Positions 7,584 to 13,220 of a stretch of DNA of 13,220 nt are shown here, in pieces; position 1 is the stretch's first letter, and the number at the start of each line of letters is the position of its first letter. The position numbers and the translations under genes are program-made. The notes beneath the pieces are model-generated. The model worked only from the letters and a program-made list of their open reading frames with translations, was not told where the DNA came from and did no database searches. Source of the DNA: Caldisericales bacterium (lineage in GTDB: Bacteria; Caldisericota; Caldisericia; Caldisericales; Caldisericaceae); NCBI GenBank assembly GCA_015485995.1, contig WFSP01000002.1, forward strand, positions 1 to 13,220. The letters are read 5' to 3'.

Positions 7584-8049
7584 TAAGTTCTTTACTTGCT
7601 TTTTCCACTGCCTTTATGATTTTCGCATACCCCGTGCATCTACACAAATTTCCTGACAGTCCCTCTCGAATTTCTTCATCTGTTGGATTGGGATTTTCAG
7701 TAAGAAGATACAGAGAAGACATTACCATGCCGGGAGTACAGAATCCACATTGAACAGCGCCCTCTTCAACAAAAGCTTTTTGAAGCGGGTGTAAATGGTC
7801 AACATCACCTACGCCTTCAATGGTTACTATATCGGCACCATCCGCCTGAGGTGCAAGAATTAAGCAGGAGTTTACATTTCGGCCATTGAAAAGAATAGTA
7901 CAAGCTCCGCACTCTCCTTTTCCACATCCTTCTTTAGTTCCGGTAAGCTTTAATTTCTCCCGTATTACGTCAAGCAAAGTAATATTGGTTGGCACGGTTA
8001 ATCTATACGGCTTTTTGTTTACTGTAAAATTAATCTCCATTTCCTGCAT
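7570..8049 (-). CDS. 2Fe-2S (small) subunit of xanthine dehydrogenase-type hydroxylase
   Basis: A 159-residue iron-sulfur subunit carrying two [2Fe-2S] clusters. The N-terminal plant-ferredoxin-like cluster has C42, C47, C50 and C62 (GCGKGECGACTIL). The second, helical-domain cluster has C101, C104, C136 and C138 (QCGFCTPGM and GNLCRCTGY). Length and motifs match the small subunit of CoxS/XDH-type enzymes; it relays electrons from the molybdenum site to FAD. The ATG at 8049 is preceded by GAGGTG six bases upstream, which overlaps the stop codon of preA. The small-subunit gene is separated from the FAD and large-subunit genes by the three cofactor-maturation genes, an unusual interleaved order. 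Confidence 0.93.
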   Translation of the reverse strand: MQEMEINFTVNKKPYRLTVPTNITLLDVIREKLKLTGTKEGCGKGECGACTILFNGRNVNSCLILAPQADGADIVTIEGVGDVDHLHPLQKAFVEEGAVQCGFCTPGMVMSSLYLLTENPNPTDEEIREGLSGNLCRCTGYAKIIKAVEKASKELNEKH

Positions 8050-8054
8050 TTATC

Positions 8055-9293
8055 TCACCTCTTTTCGACGAAATAATGAGTCTTGCTATCCATCTTTTCC
8101 CTCATTCTTATTGCATCTACTGGACAAACCTGCATACACATCGCACAGCCGACACATTTATCTTCATCAAAATAAGGTTTTCTCTTGTCTGAATCCCACT
8201 CGATTGCAATGTGCCCACCATCTGTACAGGCTGAATAGCACAATCCACAGCCGACACATTTATCTTCAATGAATTCTGCCTTTGTTTCAGGTTTCGGCAG
8301 ATTTTCTTGGGATTCTATATTTGGAAGCGCTTTTCCAATAATATCTAAAGGGGAATTAAAGCCCATATCCGTTAAATAATGAGCTAAACCACTTTTTAAA
8401 TCTCTTATTGTGCGGAAACCATAGTGCATAGGCAGAGTGCAGAGCTGAACGTTAGAAGCACCCACGGCCATAAATTCAACTGCATCCCGCCAATTAAAAG
8501 CCCCGCCGTTTCCGGAAATTGTAATGTCTACGTTTTTAGCAATTTCTGCAATAGTTCGCAGCGTAAGTGGTTTGATTGCAGGACCAGAAAGACCTGAGTA
8601 TGCACCTTTTCCGAATAAAGTCGGATATGGTTCAAAAGTTTGTATATCCACACCTAAAAGCGAGGGTACCGTATTACTTGCGGTAATTCCATCAGCACCG
8701 CCTCGCTTAACGGCTTTTGCAACTTCAACAATATCAGTAACTTGTGGAGTAATTTTTATAAGTACAGGAGTATCTCCTGCTGCTTCTTTTACCCATCTCG
8801 TTACTTTTTCTGTTGCTTCGATGCTTTGTGCAAGCATTTTTCCAGCTTCTTCCCCCATACTTCCTTGTGGGCAGCTAAAACTGCATTCTATCAGGTCCGT
8901 TCCCACTTTTTTAAGTCTCCACACAAGTGTTTGCCATTGTTCTTTTGTAGAGCCCATAATAGAGGCTGCGATCATCTTATTTGGAAAAGCTTTTTTCAGA
9001 GCTATTACCCTACGCTCAATTTCATCTATGTGGTAGGCAGAGATAAGGTCAATGTTACCAAGCCCCATAACTTTTTTATTCATAGATCCAAACGAAGACA
9101 TCATAGGGTATTTTAAGTCAACAGAGTTTCCTTCAACCGATGTAGTCTTCAAAATTACTCCTGCCCAACCTGCTTTAAGGCCATTATAAGCAATTTCCAA
9201 TTCATCCGTAGGTGGGGCTGCTGACAACACAAACGGGCTGTCTAAGTGGATGCCTAAAAAATCAATAGAAAGATCCTTTTCTTTATACATCAT
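8055..9293 (-). CDS. preA: PreA-like flavin/2x[4Fe-4S] subunit, dihydropyrimidine dehydrogenase family
   Basis: A 412-residue protein with a dihydroorotate-dehydrogenase-like FMN barrel (about 8-315) and a C-terminal two-cluster ferredoxin domain: C346, C349, C352, C356 and C380, C383, C386, C390. It corresponds to the catalytic part of dihydropyrimidine dehydrogenase, which uses NAD(P)H-derived electrons to reduce uracil or thymine. Residues matching the substrate pocket of mammalian DPD are N80 (N609), Cys141 (the catalytic Cys671) and N207-T208 (N736-T737). The Asn668 equivalent is Ser138 (ECSFSCPQG). Its start overlaps the preT stop by four bases (ATGA). Two adjacent ATGs at 9293 and 9290 follow AAAGGAGG by three and six bases; the second may be the main start. 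Encoded beside purine-oxidising enzymes, it may not act on uracil. Confidence 0.87.
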   Translation of the reverse strand: MMYKEKDLSIDFLGIHLDSPFVLSAAPPTDELEIAYNGLKAGWAGVILKTTSVEGNSVDLKYPMMSSFGSMNKKVMGLGNIDLISAYHIDEIERRVIALKKAFPNKMIAASIMGSTKEQWQTLVWRLKKVGTDLIECSFSCPQGSMGEEAGKMLAQSIEATEKVTRWVKEAAGDTPVLIKITPQVTDIVEVAKAVKRGGADGITASNTVPSLLGVDIQTFEPYPTLFGKGAYSGLSGPAIKPLTLRTIAEIAKNVDITISGNGGAFNWRDAVEFMAVGASNVQLCTLPMHYGFRTIRDLKSGLAHYLTDMGFNSPLDIIGKALPNIESQENLPKPETKAEFIEDKCVGCGLCYSACTDGGHIAIEWDSDKRKPYFDEDKCVGCAMCMQVCPVDAIRMREKMDSKTHYFVEKR

Positions 9294-10552
9294 TTTCCTC
9301 CTTTCAAGAATTGGGCGATACTCTTTGCAGCCTTTTTTCCGTCGGCAACACTTTCAACAACAGTACTTGCCCCCCTTACAATGTCTCCACCTGCAAATAC
9401 ACCTTTCAATGAAGTCATAAGATTTTCATCAACTTCTATAAGTCCTTTCCTATTTTTACTTATTTCAGGGAAGAAATCTGCTGCCTTTTGCCCTATTGCA
9501 ATAACAACATCAGTTAGAGGAATAAGAAAATCAGAATTCGGAATTGGCTCAGGATGTCTTCTTCCAGATTCATCCGGAGAACCAAGGTGTGCTCTGGTTA
9601 CAAGTAAGCCCTCAACTGAATTATCACCCTTTATTTCTTTCGGCATAGCAAGAAATTGAAAAGTAACCCCAACATCTATTGCCTCGTCTATTTCTTTTTT
9701 GAATGCCTTTAGCTCTTTAATTCCCCTTCTGTAAATAACTTCTACGTCCCTACTAGGGTCTTCCATTTTTAGTGCCGCAGCAACTTCCACTGCCACGTTG
9801 CCGCCGCCAATAATACCCACTCTATTCCCAACATTGGATTCAACTCCAGCTTTTATATTTCTTAAAAGTTTTCTTGAGTGATGAACACCTTTCAATTCCT
9901 TGCCCGGTATATCAAGATCAAGTTCGTCTATCAATCCTGTTGCAATAAATATTGCGCCAAATTCACCTTGCACGTCTTCTAATCTTTTAACCTTTCCATC
10001 TCGAACATCAGATACAAAATAATTATGCAAAAATTTCACTTCTCTTTTTTCAATTTCTTCAGGCAATCTTGTTTTTGAGACCTCTTCTGCCGGTACTCCT
10101 CCAAGCAGCTTTTTTTCAAAAACAACCGTTTCGTAACCAATCTTCCTAAGCTCTCTGCTACATGCAAGGCCAGCTGGCCCGCCACCTACAATGGCAACTC
10201 TTCCTCTATCAGCAGGCGGCAAAACAAGATTCTCGGCAGGATCTGTATTATCCGTAACATAGCGGTGTAGCTCTCTAATTTTTACCGGATAATCTATTGC
10301 GTTCCTTGTGCAAGCACTCTGGCAAAAGCTTTCCTCTGGACAAATTCTTCCACATGTTTCGATCAACGGATGTGCTTCCTCAAGAATCTCTCTTGCACCT
10401 TTCAAATTCCCGCTTCTAATGGACTGGATAAATTCCGGAATTGGAATATTTGTAGGGCATGCTGATTGACAAGGAGCATCATAGCAATAAAGGCAACGCT
10501 CTGCCTCTATTAATGCCTGTTCATTAGTCAAAGTCTTTTCAATTTCCTCCAT
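9290..10552 (-). CDS. preT: PreT-like NAD(P)H-oxidising FAD/4Fe-4S subunit
   Basis: A 420-residue flavoprotein of the glutamate-synthase small-subunit/PreT family. The N-terminal Fe-S domain has Cys at 20, 23, 28, 32 and 67, 71, 77, 81 (RCLYCYDAPCQSACP, CGRICPEESFC). The FAD-binding GGGPAG is at 123-128, the NAD(P)-binding GGGNVA at 249-254, and the closing FAD motif GVFAGGDIVRGASTVVESV follows. It would oxidise NAD(P)H and feed electrons to PreA; the two genes overlap by four bases and together equal the single-chain eukaryotic enzyme. The ATG at 10552 is preceded by AAAGGAG with a six-base spacer and by a strong promoter, so this is the first gene of the nine-gene operon. The same domain also occurs in YgfK, an E. 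coli protein of the purine-catabolism region, so a purine-linked role is possible. Confidence 0.88.
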   Translation of the reverse strand: MEEIEKTLTNEQALIEAERCLYCYDAPCQSACPTNIPIPEFIQSIRSGNLKGAREILEEAHPLIETCGRICPEESFCQSACTRNAIDYPVKIRELHRYVTDNTDPAENLVLPPADRGRVAIVGGGPAGLACSRELRKIGYETVVFEKKLLGGVPAEEVSKTRLPEEIEKREVKFLHNYFVSDVRDGKVKRLEDVQGEFGAIFIATGLIDELDLDIPGKELKGVHHSRKLLRNIKAGVESNVGNRVGIIGGGNVAVEVAAALKMEDPSRDVEVIYRRGIKELKAFKKEIDEAIDVGVTFQFLAMPKEIKGDNSVEGLLVTRAHLGSPDESGRRHPEPIPNSDFLIPLTDVVIAIGQKAADFFPEISKNRKGLIEVDENLMTSLKGVFAGGDIVRGASTVVESVADGKKAAKSIAQFLKGGK

Positions 10553-10558
10553 AGCTCA

Positions 10559-10565
10559 CTCCTTT
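10559..10565 (-). promoter_or_regulatory. preT Shine-Dalgarno
   Basis: AAAGGAG on the minus strand, six bases before the preT ATG at 10552, in a purine-rich leader of roughly 24 bases downstream of the predicted transcription start. It confirms the preT start. Confidence 0.8.
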
Positions 10566-10582
10566 CTTTTTCTTTAGCTTTC

Positions 10583-10610
10583 ATTATATAACTCCTACAA
10601 TGAGTGTCAA
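10583..10610 (-). promoter_or_regulatory. Consensus sigma-70-type promoter of the preT operon
   Basis: On the minus strand a perfect TTGACA (10610-10605) and a perfect TATAAT (10588-10583) are separated by 16 bp. Transcription should begin near 10576, about 24 bases before preT. No terminator was found between rsmI and this promoter, so read-through from infB-rsmI is also possible. The spacer itself contains ACTC-N7-GAGT (10591-10605), a possible short operator. Confidence 0.8.
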
Positions 10611-10623
10611 GTTTTAATTGACA
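10605..10623. promoter_or_regulatory. Inverted repeat over the -35 box, candidate operator
   Basis: TGTCAA-N7-TTGACA: two six-base arms forming a perfect dyad, one arm being the -35 hexamer of the preT promoter. A repressor bound here would block RNA polymerase. No regulator gene is present in the window, so the cognate protein is unknown. Part of the symmetry is forced by the -35 box, so this is a tentative call. Confidence 0.4.
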
Positions 10624-10666
10624 ATTTTGTATTCTACCCTAATTTTTGGAATCGGTAAAATTAAAG

Positions 10667-11335
10667 CTATTCGTTTCCTACAATAATAACAATTTCTCCT
10701 TTTATATTTCTATTTTCTATCTCAGCAAAAACTTTCTTTGCACTGCCTCTTATTGATTCTTCGTAAATCTTTGTAATTTCCCTTACAACGGCAACTTCTC
10801 TTTCTTCACCAAGTGCTTCAATCAGATCTTTAAGAAATGTTTTTACTCTAAAAGGGGATTCATAATAGATTACAGGTCCAGGGAAATCTTTAAAGCTTTG
10901 AAGAATTTTTATACGTTTGCCTTTCTTCCGGGGAAGGAACCCATAAAATGCAAAGTGCGCCGGAGGAAACCCTGATAATAACAAAGCAGGAACAAGCGCC
11001 GTAGGGCCTGGTAATGCTTCAACATGAATACCTTCCTCAAGAGAGCGTTTAATGATGTTATATCCGGGATCAGAAATGCCTGGAGTGCCGGCATCAGTTA
11101 CGAGTGCAACATTTTTACCTTCCTCAAGTTCTCTCATTAAAAAATCCAATTTCTTTTCAGTAGAATAGCTGTGAAAGCTCACTATCTTTGTATGTATACT
11201 GTACTTATTTAATAAAATACGGGTTTTCCTTGTATCCTCGGCAGCAATTAGATCCGCATTCCTTAAAACAAGAACAACCCGTATAGTAATATCCTTTAGA
11301 TTTCCTATAGGTGTAGGGCAAATATAGAGTGCCAT
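10667..11335 (-). CDS. rsmI: 16S rRNA (cytidine-1402 2'-O)-methyltransferase RsmI
   Basis: A 222-residue SAM-dependent methyltransferase of the tetrapyrrole-methylase fold that methylates the ribose of C1402 in the ribosomal P-site decoding region. Visible motifs are PTPIGNLKD (7-15), AAEDTRKTR (31-39), the family signature ALVTDAGTPGISDPG (77-91), LPGPTALVPALLLSGFP (108-124) and FYGFLPRKKGK (130-140). It corresponds to the core enzyme without the C-terminal extension of E. coli RsmI (286 residues). The ATG at 11335 lies two bases after the infB stop codon, so it is translated from the infB message. Linking a translation factor and an rRNA modification enzyme is functionally sensible. Confidence 0.95.
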   Translation of the reverse strand: MALYICPTPIGNLKDITIRVVLVLRNADLIAAEDTRKTRILLNKYSIHTKIVSFHSYSTEKKLDFLMRELEEGKNVALVTDAGTPGISDPGYNIIKRSLEEGIHVEALPGPTALVPALLLSGFPPAHFAFYGFLPRKKGKRIKILQSFKDFPGPVIYYESPFRVKTFLKDLIEALGEEREVAVVREITKIYEESIRGSAKKVFAEIENRNIKGEIVIIVGNE

Positions 11336-11337
11336 TT

Positions 11338-13220
11338 TTACCCTACTTTTGTGCTAACTATTTCTATTTCATCGCCTACCTTTATATCATTAAAGTTTTT
11401 CAAGCCAATACCACATTCATAGCCTTTTAAAACCTCTTTTGCATCTTGCTTGAAGCGTTTTAAAGAAGAAATTTCACTTGAATAGACCACAACATTATTT
11501 CTAAGCATTTTTGCTTTAGCTCCACGCACCACTTTACCTTCAGTAACAAGACACCCTGCTATGGTTCCTACACCGGATACCTTGAAAACCTTTTTGACAA
11601 TAACTTTTCCAAGAATAACTTCTTTCTTTTCAACAATTACCATACCTTTAAGCAAAGCTTCAAGTGCATCGGTAAGCTCAAATATGATATCGTAAGTTTT
11701 TATATTAACCCCTCTGGATTTTGCTTCTTTTTTCGCTTCGGTTGTTGGCCTTACGCCAAAGCCTATAATAATTGCATCTGCAGCCTCAGCAAGTAGAATG
11801 TCACTTTTTACAATACCTCCGACCCCTTCATGAATTATTTCCACAGGAATAGAAGACTTCGTTTCGTTAATTGCATGCTTTACTGCCTCAAGTGCACCCT
11901 GAGTTCCCGTTTTTAAGATAACAAATAGTTTTTTGACTTCCTTTTCTTGCATCTCTTTGAACAAATCTTCTATCGTTTTTGGGCTATGCTGTATTGCCGC
12001 TTTTGACTGATTTTTTTGCCATTCTATGCGTTTCAATTCTTCTTTCGCTTCAGAAGCATTCTTCATTGTATAGAAAATTTCTCCAGCCCTCGGAACATCG
12101 GGTAAACCGGCAATTTCAACAGCAGATACTGCAGGGGCTTCCTTTACCCGCTTTCCATTTGTTTCTGTAAGAAATCTTACCTTTCCTACTACATTGCCTA
12201 CACGAAGATAATTACCTGACCTCAAAACACCGGTTTGTACGATAACTGTTGCCAAAGGGCCTATATTCTTATCCATCTTTGATTCGATTACTGTTCCAGA
12301 GCAAACTGTTTCACGGTTAGTTTTCAGCTCAAGCAATTCTGCCTGCAGGTTTGTCATTTCAAGCAGCTCTTTAACGCCTTTTCCCGTTTTAGCAGAAACA
12401 GAAACATATATCGTAGAGCCACCCCATTCTTCAGGAAGAAAACCTCTATCCGCAAGTTGTTGTTTCACTTTTTCGGGATCTGCATTAGGCCTATCAATTT
12501 TATTAATAGCAACGATTATTGGAACATTTGCCGCACGTGCATGATCAATTGACTCTATAGTTTGTTCTTTAACTCCTTCATCTGCTGCCACTACAAGTAT
12601 TACAATGTCAGTTACAATAGACCCTCTAAGCCTCATTTCAGTAAATGCCTCATGCCCCGGAGTATCTATAAAAATTATTTGCTTTCCATCAAAAACAACC
12701 ACTGAGGCACCTATTGCCTGAGTGATTTTCCCTTTTTCTCTTTCCGCAACCGAGGTCTTCCTGATTGTATCCAACAACGTTGTTTTTCCATGGTCAACAT
12801 GTCCCATCACAGTAACAACCGGGGCTCTTTCTTTAAATTTGGTTAAAAATTCTTCATTTTTAAATTCCGGAACATCCAAGCCCATTTCGGAAGCAAGGTA
12901 ATGAACTGCACTTTTCGAAAGTTTCATTGTAGACTTATAGGGGATTCCTATTTTCATTACCTGCTCTCTTACGGAACGCTCTGAAACATTAAATATCTTT
13001 GAGAACTCTTTTAAAGTGATGTTTCCTTTTATTCTCTGCGATTTTTCTTCCTCGTTCTCCTGTTTCTTTCGCATATCAGAAACGTATTCTTCAATAAGAG
13101 AAACAGTATCTGCATCTATCATTGACAGATTTCCTTTGCCTTTAATCCCAAGCTCTCCCATAATAGAGAGCATCTTCGTGGATTTAAGCCCCAACTTTCT
13201 TGCCAGTTGATAGACTCTTA
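11338..13220 (-). CDS. infB: Translation initiation factor IF-2 (5' end cut by right window edge)
   Basis: IF-2 is the GTPase that places initiator tRNA on the 30S subunit and promotes subunit joining. A TTG at 13194 could be read as a start, but the frame stays open to the edge and encodes [13 protein letters not shown] there, the usual N-terminal IF-2 motif; the true start is therefore a few codons outside the window. An IF2_N helical domain ([18 protein letters not shown]) covers about 13020-12870. The G domain follows: GHVDHGKT at 12804-12781, then DTPGHEAF with its conserved His, NKIDRP and SAKTGKG. C-terminal domains finish with [15 protein letters not shown] and VGDEIE. Switch I reads [10 protein letters not shown] instead of the common GGITQHIGAY. 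With about 627 residues visible it is a short IF-2 lacking a long N-terminal extension. Confidence 0.96.
   Translation of the reverse strand, partial: RVYQLARKLGLKSTKMLSIMGELGIKGKGNLSMIDADTVSLIEEYVSDMRKKQENEEEKSQRIKGNITLKEFSKIFNVSERSVREQVMKIGIPYKSTMKLSKSAVHYLASEMGLDVPEFKNEEFLTKFKERAPVVTVMGHVDHGKTTLLDTIRKTSVAEREKGKITQAIGASVVVFDGKQIIFIDTPGHEAFTEMRLRGSIVTDIVILVVAADEGVKEQTIESIDHARAANVPIIVAINKIDRPNADPEKVKQQLADRGFLPEEWGGSTIYVSVSAKTGKGVKELLEMTNLQAELLELKTNRETVCSGTVIESKMDKNIGPLATVIVQTGVLRSGNYLRVGNVVGKVRFLTETNGKRVKEAPAVSAVEIAGLPDVPRAGEIFYTMKNASEAKEELKRIEWQKNQSKAAIQHSPKTIEDLFKEMQEKEVKKLFVILKTGTQGALEAVKHAINETKSSIPVEIIHEGVGGIVKSDILLAEAADAIIIGFGVRPTTEAKKEAKSRGVNIKTYDIIFELTDALEALLKGMVIVEKKEVILGKVIVKKVFKVSGVGTIAGCLVTEGKVVRGAKAKMLRNNVVVYSSEISSLKRFKQDAKEVLKGYECGIGLKNFNDIKVGDEIEIVSTKVG

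Noticed and set aside
10591..10610. Resemblance of the promoter spacer to the CIRCE heat-shock operator (CACTC then GAGT).
   Set aside because: The gap is seven bases rather than nine and the outer arms do not match; the downstream gene is not a chaperone.
10618..10650. A plus-strand promoter starting from TTGACA at 10618.
   Set aside because: No acceptable -10 box lies 16-18 bases downstream and no plus-strand gene follows.
13192..13194. TTG as the infB start codon.
   Set aside because: The frame continues upstream to the window edge with a typical IF-2 N-terminal sequence.

Overview
The window is a compact, AT-rich stretch of bacterial DNA in which every supported gene lies on the minus strand; read in transcription order it runs from the right edge to the left. 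Shine-Dalgarno sites are strong (AAAGGAGG type) and neighbouring genes abut or overlap. The central operon uses flavin, iron-sulfur and molybdenum oxidoreductases for purine and pyrimidine-type substrates. Together this points to an anaerobic low-GC bacterium, either a Clostridia-like Firmicute or a deep-branching thermophilic lineage. The sequence does not let me name the phylum.

Layout from right to left. (1) 13220-10667: a translation block made of infB (5' end just off the window) followed after 2 bases by rsmI. (2) 10666-10553: a 113-base gap with a consensus promoter (TTGACA, 16 bp, TATAAT) and an inverted repeat over its -35 box. (3) 10552-681: nine tightly packed genes: preT, preA, a 2Fe-2S subunit, a MocA-like nucleotidyltransferase, a MoeA-like molybdopterin-binding protein, an XdhC/CoxI-family maturation protein, an FAD subunit, the molybdopterin subunit of a xanthine dehydrogenase-type hydroxylase, and a deaminase closely resembling 8-oxoguanine deaminase. 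(4) 680-565: a short AT-rich gap with no convincing terminator. (5) 564-1: the tnpA serine recombinase of an IS607-family element, cut by the left edge. Its tnpB partner, if present, lies outside.

How the genes fit together: the three xdh-type subunits form an (alpha, beta, gamma) molybdenum hydroxylase, the XdhC-, MocA- and MoeA-like proteins would make and load its cofactor, and the deaminase would convert 8-oxoguanine to urate (8-oxoxanthine), the same compound made by xanthine oxidation. PreT/PreA resembles a two-subunit NAD(P)H-dependent dihydropyrimidine dehydrogenase, but one pyrimidine-binding Asn of the family is a Ser here. The operon therefore looks like a purine-oxidation module with a built-in NAD(P)H-linked flavin/Fe-S reductase. 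Its true substrate is the most interesting open question in this window.
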